A DNA stretch of 30,640 bases from CAZIHO01 sp964538875 (GTDB taxonomy: Bacteria; Pseudomonadota; Gammaproteobacteria; Chromatiales; Chromatiaceae): assembly GCA_964538875.1 (NCBI GenBank), contig CAZIHO010000029.1, positions 1-30,640 of the forward strand, given 5' to 3'. Below are positions 21,853 through 30,571 of this stretch, piece after piece (position 1 is the first letter of the stretch; each line of letters begins with the position of its first letter). The translations under genes were made by a program, and so were the position numbers. Below the pieces are notes generated by a model. The model worked only from the letters and a program-made list of their open reading frames with translations, had not been told where the DNA came from and searched no databases.

Positions 21853-23202
21853 ATGCAGATGCCGCGAATGTTGGTCGGTTTGGGGCTGGCCGCGGGGATC
21901 ACCGCCGCCAGCCAGGCTGCCCTGCCACCCATGGCAGGCGATCAACCCCTGCCCAGTTTGGCGCCTATGTTGGATCAGGTGCTGCCGGCGGTGGTGAATG
22001 TTTCTACCCGCACCCCCATCAAGTCTGAGGACCATCCCCTGCTGAGCGACCCCCTGTTCCGGCGCTTTTTCAATCTGCCGGAACGGGAGCAAAACAGCCT
22101 GGGCTCTGGCGTCATCCTGGATGCAGCCCGGGGCCATGTGATCACCAACCATCATGTCATCCACAAGGCGCGGGAAATCCGGGTGACACTCAAGGACGGG
22201 CGCCAATTGCCGGCCAGGGTCCTGGGGTCCGATCCGGAGACGGATATTGCGCTGCTGGGAGTGAGCGCCCAGGGGCTCAAGGCCATTCCTCTCGGGCGCG
22301 CCAACCAATTGCGGGTGGGGGATTTTGTGGTTGCCATCGGCAACCCCTTCGGTCTCGGTCAAACCGTCACCTCTGGAATCGTCAGCGCCCTGGGCCGCAC
22401 CGGACTGGGCATCGAGGGCTTTGAAAACTTTATCCAAACGGACGCCTCCATCAATCCGGGTAACTCCGGCGGTCCCCTGGTCAACCTGCGGGGTGAGCTG
22501 GTAGGCATCAACACCGCGATCTTGGCACCGAATGGGGGCAACGTGGGCATCGGCTTCGCCATTCCGGTGGACATGGTGCAGGCGGTGGCAACCCAGTTGG
22601 TGAGCCAAGGCGAGGTGAAGCGGGGCCGGCTGGACATCCAACTCCAGGAGCCGGACCCAGAGTTGGCCAAGGCCATGGGCGTAGAAGGGCGGCACGGCGC
22701 TTTGGTGGTCCAGGTGGGGGCCAATTCCGCCGCCTTTCGGGCCGGCTTACGCGCCGGTGATCTGGTGATTGCCCTGGATGGCACGCCCTTGACCGGCGCC
22801 GCCGACCTCCGCAACCGCATCGGTCTAACGCCGGTTGGGTCCAAGATCGTCCTGGAAGTGGCCAACAAGGACCGTATCCGGCGGGTCGAACTGGTGCTGA
22901 CCGACCCCCTGCAATCCTATGTCAAGGGCGAGCGATACCATCCTTTGCTGGCCGGCTGCCTGTTGGGGGAAATCCTGGACCACTCGGACCTAGGTGATCT
23001 GGAAGCGGTGGAGGTGGGTCAGGTGGATCCCCGTGGCAAGGCCCATGACCTCGGCTTGCGTAAGGGCGACGTGCTGTTGGAATTCAACCGCAAGCGCATC
23101 ACCGGCCTGCCCGCGCTGGCGGCGGTGGCCAAGCAAGCCACCAAGGGCTTCAGTCTTAAGCTGCGGCGTGGCGAGGATTTGGTCAATCTGGTGGCCCGTT
23201 GA
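21853..23202 (+). CDS. Periplasmic serine endoprotease, DegP/DegQ (HtrA) type
   Basis: An envelope quality-control protease of 449 residues. It has a signal peptide (about 1-23) and then a trypsin-like domain with the full triad: His101 (VITNHHVIH), Asp131 (ETDIALL) and Ser205 (NPGNSGGPLVN). Two PDZ domains follow, at about 255-345 (GALVVQVGANSAAFRAGLRAGD) and 365-449 (VGQVDPRGKAHDLGLRKGDVL). The segment before the catalytic His is short (HPLLSDPLFRRFFNLPER), so the LA loop is DegQ-like. The ATG at 21853 has GAGG eight bases upstream; the frame is open further up but without signal-peptide character. The gene stands alone, with 99 bases before the next one. Confidence 0.95.
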   Translation: MQMPRMLVGLGLAAGITAASQAALPPMAGDQPLPSLAPMLDQVLPAVVNVSTRTPIKSEDHPLLSDPLFRRFFNLPEREQNSLGSGVILDAARGHVITNHHVIHKAREIRVTLKDGRQLPARVLGSDPETDIALLGVSAQGLKAIPLGRANQLRVGDFVVAIGNPFGLGQTVTSGIVSALGRTGLGIEGFENFIQTDASINPGNSGGPLVNLRGELVGINTAILAPNGGNVGIGFAIPVDMVQAVATQLVSQGEVKRGRLDIQLQEPDPELAKAMGVEGRHGALVVQVGANSAAFRAGLRAGDLVIALDGTPLTGAADLRNRIGLTPVGSKIVLEVANKDRIRRVELVLTDPLQSYVKGERYHPLLAGCLLGEILDHSDLGDLEAVEVGQVDPRGKAHDLGLRKGDVLLEFNRKRITGLPALAAVAKQATKGFSLKLRRGEDLVNLVAR

Positions 23203-23301
23203 GGGGTGTCTAAGAATAAAAGGCCGTTAAAGGCGAGGTGGGTGGTGGCGGTCTAGTCCAATTAAGAGTATCTTCTTCCGCTTTTTAGGCGGATTCAGAG
23301 C

Positions 23302-25266
23302 GTGACACTGGTCGGTGTCGATACCGGCGGGACCTTCACGGATTTCGTGGTCCTAGCGGAGGGCGCTACCCGTCTGCATAAGGTGTTGTCCACCCCGGCG
23401 GCGCCGGAGCGGGCGATTCTGCAAGGGTTGGCGGAATTGGGGATTGGACCGGACCGCTTGGGGCTGGTGCATGGCTCCACGGTGGCCACCAATGCCGCCC
23501 TGGAAGGCAAGGGCGTCCGCGTCGCCTATGTGGGTAACCGGGGACTAGGGGATCTGCTGACTATCGGCCGCCAGGCCCGCGCCAAGCTGTATGAGTTGCA
23601 ACCCGCCCCGGTGCCGCCGCCCGTACCGCCGGAGTTGTGCCTGGAAACCGGGGGCCGACTGGCGGCGGACGGCCGTTTGCTGGAACCCCTGAGCGCCGAG
23701 GATCTAACCCGCCTGCGCGCCGAGTTGATCGCATTGGCGCCCCAGGCAGTGGCCATCAACCTGCTGTTTTCCTACCTGGACGATACCCAGGAACGGGCTT
23801 TGGCGGCCGCAGTGCCAGATGGAATGTTCATCGCCCGGTCGTCCCAAGTCCTTCCGGTGCTCGGCGAGTACGAGCGGGGCATCGCCACCTGGCTGAACGC
23901 CTGGCTGGGTCCCCTGGTGGCCGGCTATCTGGAGCGTTTGCGGGCTAGCTTGCCCGGCGCCCAAGTGGCGGTGATGCAGAGTTCCGGCGCCACCCTGGCC
24001 GCAGATCAGGCGGGCGGGCAGGCGGTGCGACTGCTGTTATCCGGCCCCGCCGGTGGCGTGGTGGGTGCCGCCTGGGTAGCGCGCCGGGCTGGCCAGCAGC
24101 GGCTGTTGAGCTTCGACATGGGGGGTACCTCCACCGAGGTGGCTCTGATCGACGGCGAGCCTCGTCTGACCGACGCCGGCCGCCTGGGACCTTGGCCGGT
24201 GGCAGTGCCCATGCTGGATATCCACAGCATCGGGGCGGGTGGGGGGTCCCTGGCCCGCCTGGACCCGGCCGGCCTGTTGCTGGTGGGACCGGAATCCGCT
24301 GGCGCGGACCCAGGACCCGCCTGTTACGGGCGCGGTGGCCGGGAGCCCACGGTGACCGACGCCAATCTGGTGTTGGGCCGTCTGGTGGAGACTGAATTTC
24401 TGGGTGGACGCCTGCCTCTGGACCGGGCGGCGGCCCGCACGGCGCTGGACCGCATCGCCGAACCCCTGGCCATCAGCCCGGAGCAGGCGGCGCTCGGCGT
24501 CATCCGGGTGGCCAACGAGCGCATGGCTGGCGCCCTGCGGCGCATTTCGGTGGAGCGGGGCACGGATCCCCGGGGCTGTTGCCTGGTGTCCTTCGGTGGC
24601 GCCGGCGGCCAGCATGTATGCGACTTGGCGGACGCCCTGGGCATGACCCGCGCCTTGATTCCGGCTCAGGCTGGCGTCCTGTCCGCCCTGGGCATGCTGG
24701 CGAGCCGCCCCGGCCGCCAGATGTCCCGCACCTGGCTGGGGTTGCTGGAGGAACAGGCCGATCAGGCCATCGATGCACGGCTGGCGGACCTGGGCGACCG
24801 GGGGCGCCGGGAATTGGCGGCAGAGGGCCAGGATCCGGAACAAATCGGCTTGATTTTTTCCCTGGATCTGCGTTACCGAGGTCAGTCCTATACACTCCAG
24901 ACCCCTTGGATGGGCTCCGCCCTTGAGGCTGGCCGGAAGTTCGAGGAACTGCATCTGAAGCGTTATGGCCATCGCTTGGACCTGCCGGTGGAATTGGTCA
25001 ATCTGCGCGCCGCCGTCAGCGCCCCGGCGCCCCTGACCCGCCTTCCGCCCTGGCGCGGCGGTGGGGCGGCGCGACCACTGGGTCGCTTTTCCGTGCACGG
25101 AATCGGTGCTCCGGTGCCCTGTTTCCGGCGGGAATCCCTGGCGGCGGGCGTCCGGCTCATCGGGCCGGCGATTTTGGTGGAAGCCTTGGCGACTAGTTGG
25201 CTGGCCCCTGGCTGGAACGCCGAAGTGGACGAGTTTGGAAACCTGCTCCTAGGACGGAAGGGGTAG
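23302..25266 (+). CDS. HyuA-type hydantoinase/5-oxoprolinase ATPase subunit
   Basis: A 654-residue protein of the hydantoinase A / oxoprolinase family, whose members open cyclic amides or carboxylate ketones using ATP. The N-terminal Hydant_A_N domain starts GVDTGGTFTDFVVL and includes HGSTVATNAALEGKG. The central hydantoinase A domain has LLSFDMGGTSTEVALIDG and DIHSIGAGGGSLARLD. GGAGGQHVCDLADALG and a C-terminal beta-rich region follow. The start is GTG at 23302; the ribosome site is weak. The usual partner HyuB (or acetone-carboxylase subunits) is absent from both flanks. The substrate therefore cannot be assigned. The next gene, an exported methyltransferase, begins 72 bases later. Confidence 0.9.
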   Translation: MTLVGVDTGGTFTDFVVLAEGATRLHKVLSTPAAPERAILQGLAELGIGPDRLGLVHGSTVATNAALEGKGVRVAYVGNRGLGDLLTIGRQARAKLYELQPAPVPPPVPPELCLETGGRLAADGRLLEPLSAEDLTRLRAELIALAPQAVAINLLFSYLDDTQERALAAAVPDGMFIARSSQVLPVLGEYERGIATWLNAWLGPLVAGYLERLRASLPGAQVAVMQSSGATLAADQAGGQAVRLLLSGPAGGVVGAAWVARRAGQQRLLSFDMGGTSTEVALIDGEPRLTDAGRLGPWPVAVPMLDIHSIGAGGGSLARLDPAGLLLVGPESAGADPGPACYGRGGREPTVTDANLVLGRLVETEFLGGRLPLDRAAARTALDRIAEPLAISPEQAALGVIRVANERMAGALRRISVERGTDPRGCCLVSFGGAGGQHVCDLADALGMTRALIPAQAGVLSALGMLASRPGRQMSRTWLGLLEEQADQAIDARLADLGDRGRRELAAEGQDPEQIGLIFSLDLRYRGQSYTLQTPWMGSALEAGRKFEELHLKRYGHRLDLPVELVNLRAAVSAPAPLTRLPPWRGGGAARPLGRFSVHGIGAPVPCFRRESLAAGVRLIGPAILVEALATSWLAPGWNAEVDEFGNLLLGRKG

Positions 25267-25338
25267 CGGCGCCACCAGCGCCGAACGATCCGTTCAAGCA
25301 AGCGAATGATTATTTTTTTCCTGTTGGAGCCATCAGCA

Positions 25339-26205
25339 ATGTTGACGACCCTGCGACGCCTCGCCCTTGCCTTGACCCTGGGTGCCCTGCTGGCGCCCGT
25401 TGGCGCTTCCGCCTTTGACCAGGCCACCCTGCCTACTCCGCCCATGGACAACAAACAGGCCTTCGTGGACAACATGAAGCAGCGGGTGCCCCAGCAAGAT
25501 GAAAAAATGCTGGCCTGGCGCTTTGACCGCTATGAAGCACTCATCAAGGCCAAGGACTTGGTTCCCGCCACCAAGGAAGCCCGCGCCTTCCTGCTCACAC
25601 CGCGCGAAGAATTCACCCTGGACCGTAACCGCAAGCGCGCCTATGACCACGCTTTCCTGGATATTGGCTATGGCGTAACCATTTCCGGTCCCCACCTAGT
25701 CATGCACATGACCTCCGCCCTGGACGTGCAGCCCAACGACAAGGTACTGGAAATCGGTACCGGTTCCGGCTATCAGTCGTCCGTGTTGTCCCACCTGACC
25801 AACAATGTCTATACGGTGGAAATCATCGAGCCCCTGCACCAGCGCACCAAGAAGGTGTATGAGAACCTGGTGACCACCGGCTTCAAGGAATTCGAGAACG
25901 TGCATCTCAAGACCGGCGACGGCTACTACGGCTGGGAGGAAATGGGGCCGTTCAACAAGATCATCGTCACCTGTGCCATCGACCACATCCCGCCCCCTCT
26001 CCTGAAGCAATTGGCTCCTGGCGGCATCATGGTCATCCCGGTCGGTCCTCCCGGCGGCCAGAACGTGCTGGCGGTCCAGAAACAGGACGACGGCGCCGGC
26101 AATGTCACCATCACCCGCCGTGACATCTATAACGGCAAAAAAGTGGCGTTCGTGCCCTTTACCAAGCTCATTGACGGCCAGATCAGCGGTACGCACAGCA
26201 AATGA
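25339..26205 (+). CDS. Exported PCMT-like (protein-L-isoaspartate) O-methyltransferase
   Basis: A 288-residue SAM-dependent methyltransferase of the PCMT family, which methylates isoaspartyl carboxylates in aged proteins. The core has GYGVTISGPHLVMHM (the PCMT T-I-S-x-P substrate loop), motif I VLEIGTGSGYQSSVLS near residue 136, YTVEIIEPL and QLAPGGIMVIPVGPPGG. Unlike the roughly 208-residue cytosolic enzyme, it carries a signal peptide (about 1-25, ASA before FDQ) and about 60 additional residues before the core. The ATG at 25339 has GGAG nine bases upstream. The stop overlaps the next start as ATGA, so translation is coupled. A periplasmic SAM enzyme is unusual because SAM is made in the cytoplasm. 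Confidence 0.85.
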   Translation: MLTTLRRLALALTLGALLAPVGASAFDQATLPTPPMDNKQAFVDNMKQRVPQQDEKMLAWRFDRYEALIKAKDLVPATKEARAFLLTPREEFTLDRNRKRAYDHAFLDIGYGVTISGPHLVMHMTSALDVQPNDKVLEIGTGSGYQSSVLSHLTNNVYTVEIIEPLHQRTKKVYENLVTTGFKEFENVHLKTGDGYYGWEEMGPFNKIIVTCAIDHIPPPLLKQLAPGGIMVIPVGPPGGQNVLAVQKQDDGAGNVTITRRDIYNGKKVAFVPFTKLIDGQISGTHSK

Positions 26206-28847
26206 CCGCTACCCTCGCCCCTAGCCGGCAGCCGCTGATCCCGGTACCGGCGGTCAATGGCCCCTTCTTCATCGGGGTCGGTCTGTTGGCTGGGGCGATC
26301 ATCGCCTACCAGTTGGCCATCATGCGGATTTTTTCCGTGGCCAGTTGGGCCCACTTCGGGTCCCTGGTGGTCAGCATCGCCATGCTGGGCTTCGGCGTGG
26401 CGAGCGCGGTCATGTGCGTTGGCAAGGGTCATTTCGAGCGCCAGGCCGGCGCTTGGGCGCGGGCCGCCCTATGGCTGTTCGGACCGCTGATGGTGGTGGG
26501 CAATCTGCTGGGCCAACAAGCCCAGTTCAATCCGATTTTTCTACTTGCGGACAGTGCCCAGCAATATTTGCTGTTCGCCAATTTTGCTAGTTATTTCCTG
26601 CCGTTCCTGGCCGGCGCCCTGTTTCTGGGCGTGGCCTTTCTGGTGGGTCGGGAGCGGTTTCAACTGACCTATGGGTCGGATATGACCGGTTCCGGCCTGG
26701 CGGGCCTGGCCTGCCTGGGCGCCATGTATGTGTTGGCGCCGGATCGGCTGTTGTTGGCACCCCTGATCCTTTGGCTGGCGGGCGCGGCGGTCTGGTTCGC
26801 CGCCGCTGGCGATCGGCGCGGGCTCTTGGGCTTGGCCGCCGCCGCCGTGGTCGCCTTTGGGCTGCTGTTCGCCCTGCCCCAAATCGAGGTATCTCCCTAT
26901 AAGGGTGTCAGTTACGCCAAAAAATTCCCGGACTCGGATCGCATTTATCAGGCGACTGGCGCCCACGGCTTCATGGAAGTCTATACCAGTTCCTATTTTC
27001 ACTTCGCCCCCGGCTTGAGCGATATGGCGGCGGTGGACCTGCCGGAATTGCCGGTGGACGCATATTTGGGCATGTATCAGGACAGCGATGGTCCCATCGG
27101 CCTGATGAAAACCATCGAAAAACGCCAGGAGGACTATTACCGCTACCTCCCGATGATGCTGCCCTATGTGCTGAAGAAAAGCCCGGACGCCTTCGTGGTC
27201 CAGTTCGGCGGCGGCATCTCCACCCGGGTGGCGTTAGCCGCCGGTGCCAAGTCGGTCCAGGTCGCCGAGGACAACCCCATGGTCCTGGACGCCTTCGCCA
27301 ACCCCCGCATCAAGGATCTCACCGGCGACATGCTCAAGGACCCGCGCCTGTCCGTGGTGCGGATCGAAGGACGCTTGCACCTGGCCGGGCAGCGGGACCG
27401 TTATGACGTGGTGGACCTGAGTCTGGCGGATTCCACTGGTCTGTCCAGCCCCGGCGGCTTTGCGGTGACTGAGAAATACGGTTATACCCTGGAGTCCATG
27501 CGCAACTTCATCCAGGCCCTCAAGCCGGAGGGTGTGCTGGCCATTACCCTTTGGAACAAGGAAGACCCGCCCAAGTCCGTGCTGCGCCTGTTCACCACCC
27601 TGGTGGCGGCGGCCCGGGAACAGGGCGTGGAAAAGGTCGCGGATTCTCTTTATGTCACCCACACCTTCCTGTCCACCGTGACCCTGCTGTACAAGCGGGG
27701 CGGCTTTACCCAGGAGGAAGTGGCGCGCCTGGACGACCACTGCCGGCGCATGGCGTTTGAAACCGTGTACCGGCCCGGCGAGCGCTGGCAAGGGGACGGT
27801 GAGGCGGTATTCGAGGGCTATCGGCGCCTAGTTCTGGGCGCTCCCGAGGGTGAACCGGTGCCCGCCGGCGGCGGTGCGCAGGCCCAGGATGCCGCCGGAG
27901 AACCGTCGGCCGAGGAAGTCCAGCCGGACTTGTCCGCCACCAATCTTTATCGCCTGGCGCTGGACCGCATGGTGCACGAGGGTCCGAATGCCCTCCAGGG
28001 CCGTTATCCCTTTGACACCGCGCCCCTGACCAGCGACCGGCCCTATTTTGCCGGCTCCATCCACTGGAAGGACCTGCCCAACTTCCTGGGCCGGCTGGAA
28101 ACCATCTCCGACGAATGGGGCTACCTGCTGCTGTGGGCGACCCTGTTCCAAGCGCTCCTGTTTGGCCTGCTGTTGCTGTCCATGCCGGTGTTGTTCGGCT
28201 GGCGGGCAGTGTTCAGCCGCCAGCGGGGCAAGCTGGGGCTATTGGCCTATTTCTTCTGCCTGGGGCTCGGCTACATCATGGTCGAGGTGACCCTGATCGG
28301 AAAATTCATCAACGCCCTCGGTAATCCCACCGTGTCCACCGGCGTGCTTATCACCGGCATGTTGATCTGCACCGGCCTGGGCTCCCTCTGGTCATCCAGG
28401 TTTTTGGACCAGTGCCGGCGCCTGATGCCCTGGGTGTTCATCGCCATCGCCGCCATGCTGGCGGTGTACGGCCAGATTCTGGACCAGCTCCTGCCGACCA
28501 TCGGCACCTGGCCCTACGGAGCCAGGGTGCTGGCTTGCCTGTTGTTGTTGGTGCCGCCCTCGTTTCTCATGGGCTTTCCGTTCGCCACCGGCATGGCCAT
28601 GCTGGCCCGGCTCGGCAAGGATCATTTCTTCCTGTGGGCCTGGGGCATCAACGGCATGTTCTCGGTAGTAGGCGCGGTGCTGGTGCCCCTAGTGGCAGTG
28701 AGCTACGGCCTCTCCACCAACCTGATGATCGCGGCGGCCCTGTACCTGCTGGCCTGGCCCTGCTTCTTTGCCCTGCTGCAACCAGCGCCGGATGCCGCCG
28801 AACCCTGTGGTATCGGGCAACCGGCCCCGGTGCCGACGGGGGCCTGA
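26202..28847 (+). CDS. Polytopic membrane protein with spermidine-synthase-like domain
   Basis: An 881-residue fusion. About seven hydrophobic helices fill residues 21-228, a large soluble domain spans about 229-640, and about seven more helices run to the C-terminus. The soluble part has a Rossmann methyltransferase/spermidine-synthase pattern: FVVQFGGGISTRVAL near 331, an acidic strand-2 end VAEDNP, and VVDLSLADSTG near 403, where spermidine synthases have DS(T/S)DP. The C-terminal helices contain GFPFATGMAML and WAWGINGMFSVVGAVL, typical of membrane spermidine-synthase-like proteins. Polyamine synthesis itself is not shown. It overlaps the PCMT gene (ATGA) and the hydrolase gene (TGATG), making a tight three-gene unit. 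Confidence 0.83.
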   Translation: MTATLAPSRQPLIPVPAVNGPFFIGVGLLAGAIIAYQLAIMRIFSVASWAHFGSLVVSIAMLGFGVASAVMCVGKGHFERQAGAWARAALWLFGPLMVVGNLLGQQAQFNPIFLLADSAQQYLLFANFASYFLPFLAGALFLGVAFLVGRERFQLTYGSDMTGSGLAGLACLGAMYVLAPDRLLLAPLILWLAGAAVWFAAAGDRRGLLGLAAAAVVAFGLLFALPQIEVSPYKGVSYAKKFPDSDRIYQATGAHGFMEVYTSSYFHFAPGLSDMAAVDLPELPVDAYLGMYQDSDGPIGLMKTIEKRQEDYYRYLPMMLPYVLKKSPDAFVVQFGGGISTRVALAAGAKSVQVAEDNPMVLDAFANPRIKDLTGDMLKDPRLSVVRIEGRLHLAGQRDRYDVVDLSLADSTGLSSPGGFAVTEKYGYTLESMRNFIQALKPEGVLAITLWNKEDPPKSVLRLFTTLVAAAREQGVEKVADSLYVTHTFLSTVTLLYKRGGFTQEEVARLDDHCRRMAFETVYRPGERWQGDGEAVFEGYRRLVLGAPEGEPVPAGGGAQAQDAAGEPSAEEVQPDLSATNLYRLALDRMVHEGPNALQGRYPFDTAPLTSDRPYFAGSIHWKDLPNFLGRLETISDEWGYLLLWATLFQALLFGLLLLSMPVLFGWRAVFSRQRGKLGLLAYFFCLGLGYIMVEVTLIGKFINALGNPTVSTGVLITGMLICTGLGSLWSSRFLDQCRRLMPWVFIAIAAMLAVYGQILDQLLPTIGTWPYGARVLACLLLLVPPSFLMGFPFATGMAMLARLGKDHFFLWAWGINGMFSVVGAVLVPLVAVSYGLSTNLMIAAALYLLAWPCFFALLQPAPDAAEPCGIGQPAPVPTGA

Positions 28848-29845
28848 TGGCCCGCTTTTTACTCATTCTGTTGTTGGGCCTGGTGTGGGGCGGCATAGCT
28901 GTGGCGGAACCGACCAAGTCCAAGAAGGCCCAGGCCAAGGAACCGCCCAAGCCCCAGATTCGCACCCTATGCCGCCAAGAACGGGACTGTCGGCTGACCC
29001 TGATCGCGAACCTTCAACAGGCGCCCTTCCCCTACCGGGGCAAGGTCGGCGACAGTTCCACGCCCTTCTACGATCACCGCGATCCCAGCACCGGACAACG
29101 CCAGCACAGCGTGGGGCCGGACCTGGCCTATCCGGAAAGCCCCCATTACAGCGACAACCGGGTCCTGATCCACGTCCCGCCCCAGTTCCGGCCTGGCCAG
29201 TCCTTTGAGCTGCTGGTGTTCTTCCATGGCCACGGCAGCGAATTGGAACGAACCCTAATCGGCGAGATGAACCTCCCCGGCCAAATCAACGCCTCCCGCC
29301 GTAACCTCATCCTGATCGCGCCCCAGCTGGCCCGGGACGCGCGGGATTCCAGTCCTGGCAAACTGTTCCGCCGCGACGCCCTGCGTCGCCTTTTGGACGA
29401 AACCAGCCGCCTTTTGGCCAACCAACTCGGCGGTAAGGTGTCCCGTGCGCGGCTGGCCGGCGCGCCCCTGCTCCTCACCGCCTACAGCGGCGGCTATCGG
29501 GCGCTGGCCTACAGCTTGGAGCGGGGCGGTGTCGGCGCCCAGGTCAAGGGCGTCCTATTGCTGGACGCCCTATATGGTGAGCTGGACAAAATCCAAGCCT
29601 GGTTGGCCCGGTCCTCCCCCTCCCGGCTGCTGGTCAACCTCTATGGCGAAACCACCACCGAACTCAGCGAGGCCCTGATCGAGGCGGCCCGCCGCCGGGG
29701 CCGCAAGGTGACGCGGGACCTACCCAAACGCCTGCGCGCCGGCCAGATTTATGCGGTGGCCATCGCCACGCCCCACGAACGCATCGTCCAGGAAGGTCCC
29801 CCCCAAGCGCCACTGGCCGAGTTTTTGCGCCGGCTGCCCAGGTAA
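28847..29845 (+). CDS. Exported alpha/beta-hydrolase-like protein
   Basis: A 332-residue protein with a signal peptide (about 1-20, AVA before EP) and a Lys/Pro-rich linker. A hydrolase-like core follows. LLVFFHGHGSE near residue 123 could form the oxyanion hole, AYSGGY holds a candidate nucleophile Ser214, LLLDALYG holds Asp240 and ATPHERIV holds His310. Their order and spacing suit an alpha/beta-hydrolase triad, although the elbow reads A-x-S-x-G rather than G-x-S-x-G. The ATG at 28847 shares a base with the stop of the preceding gene (TGATG). The substrate is unknown. Co-translation with an exported methyltransferase suggests an ester hydrolase acting on the same envelope target, which is inference. 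Confidence 0.75.
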   Translation: MARFLLILLLGLVWGGIAVAEPTKSKKAQAKEPPKPQIRTLCRQERDCRLTLIANLQQAPFPYRGKVGDSSTPFYDHRDPSTGQRQHSVGPDLAYPESPHYSDNRVLIHVPPQFRPGQSFELLVFFHGHGSELERTLIGEMNLPGQINASRRNLILIAPQLARDARDSSPGKLFRRDALRRLLDETSRLLANQLGGKVSRARLAGAPLLLTAYSGGYRALAYSLERGGVGAQVKGVLLLDALYGELDKIQAWLARSSPSRLLVNLYGETTTELSEALIEAARRRGRKVTRDLPKRLRAGQIYAVAIATPHERIVQEGPPQAPLAEFLRRLPR

Positions 29846-29884
29846 GACGGTGCGCTCCCGGAAGACGGCCACTCTGGTAGCCGC

Positions 29885-29913
29885 TTGGTTTTGCCCGCCG
29901 GTGGCGCCATAAT
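29885..29913 (+). promoter_or_regulatory. Putative sigma-70 promoter of the DUF4124 gene
   Basis: TTGGTT (29885-29890) and CATAAT (29908-29913) are separated by 17 bases, placing the start near 29920, some 20 bases before the ATG. The -10 matches five of six consensus bases and the -35 only the TTG core. Confidence 0.55.
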
Positions 29914-29942
29914 CGACGGGAATTCATTAGGACATTAACCCC

Positions 29943-30401
29943 ATGCGCCGACTGACCCTCAGCGTCCTGCTGGCCCTCTCGGCTTTGACGGTTCAAGCGG
30001 AAATCTATCGCTGGGTGGACGACCAGGGAGTTACCCAATATTCCCAAACGCCCCCCACCGGGCGCGACGCCATCACCGTCAAACCACCACCGGCGCCTTC
30101 GATCGATCCGGAACAGGCGCGCCGCGAGCAGCAGCGACAAATCACCGAAAGCCTGGACGACTACCTGGAGGACCGCGCCCTGGCCAAGGAAAAACGGGCC
30201 AAGGCCGAGGAAGACCAGGCGCGCAAGGACAAGAACTGCGAGGCCGGCCGCTTTAACCTCAGCAACCTGCAAAGTGACAGCACCAAGAAAATTGTCCGCC
30301 AAATCCGCAAACCGGATGGGACCATCGTTCCCCTGAGTGATGACGAGCGGCAACAAAAGATCAAGGAAGCGGAAGCCGTTATCAAAGAAAATTGTCGCTG
30401 A
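29943..30401 (+). CDS. Exported DUF4124-domain protein
   Basis: A 152-residue protein with a signal peptide (residues 1-19, VQA before EIY). The short DUF4124 domain follows directly (IYRWVDDQGVTQYSQTPP, about 20-37), then a Pro-rich linker. A long charged helical region rich in Arg, Glu, Lys and Gln (about 60-100) is probably coiled coil. Two cysteines (in KNCEAG and at the C-terminal ENCR) could form a periplasmic disulfide. DUF4124 proteins are common in proteobacterial envelopes and have no settled function. The ATG follows AGGA at 10 bases. It has its own likely promoter and is separate from the upstream trio. Confidence 0.85.
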   Translation: MRRLTLSVLLALSALTVQAEIYRWVDDQGVTQYSQTPPTGRDAITVKPPPAPSIDPEQARREQQRQITESLDDYLEDRALAKEKRAKAEEDQARKDKNCEAGRFNLSNLQSDSTKKIVRQIRKPDGTIVPLSDDERQQKIKEAEAVIKENCR

Positions 30402-30465
30402 CCCCAGTTTCTCCCCTAGGCGGTCGGCCATAGCCGGCAGGCGGGCCAGCTTCCTCGAGAAAGGC

Positions 30466-30494
30466 TTGGTGTCGCGCCCTTTTGGCGGTATATT
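30466..30494 (+). promoter_or_regulatory. Putative promoter of tRNA-Ala
   Basis: TTGGTG (30466-30471) and TATATT (30489-30494) have a 17-base spacer. The -10 sits inside a small palindrome, CGGTA-TAT-TACCG. The start would fall near 30501, about 70 bases upstream of the mature tRNA. Confidence 0.55.
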
Positions 30495-30515
30495 ACCGAC
30501 CCGCGCCGGTCGCCC

Positions 30516-30534
30516 GCTTACCCGTTCGGTAAGC
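30516..30534 (+). other. Hairpin in the tRNA-Ala leader
   Basis: A perfect 7-bp stem GCTTACC/GGTAAGC encloses a 5-base loop CGTTC, between the putative promoter and the tRNA. No T-run follows, so it is more likely part of the precursor leader or a processing signal than a terminator. Confidence 0.4.
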
Positions 30535-30571
30535 AGTAACGAGCACCCAGTTTCACCGGCCAAGATCATTC

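Noticed and set aside
28412..28846. Upstream extension of the hydrolase gene
   Set aside because: It overlaps the membrane-protein helices in another frame; the ATG at 28847 gives a proper signal peptide and the TGATG coupling.
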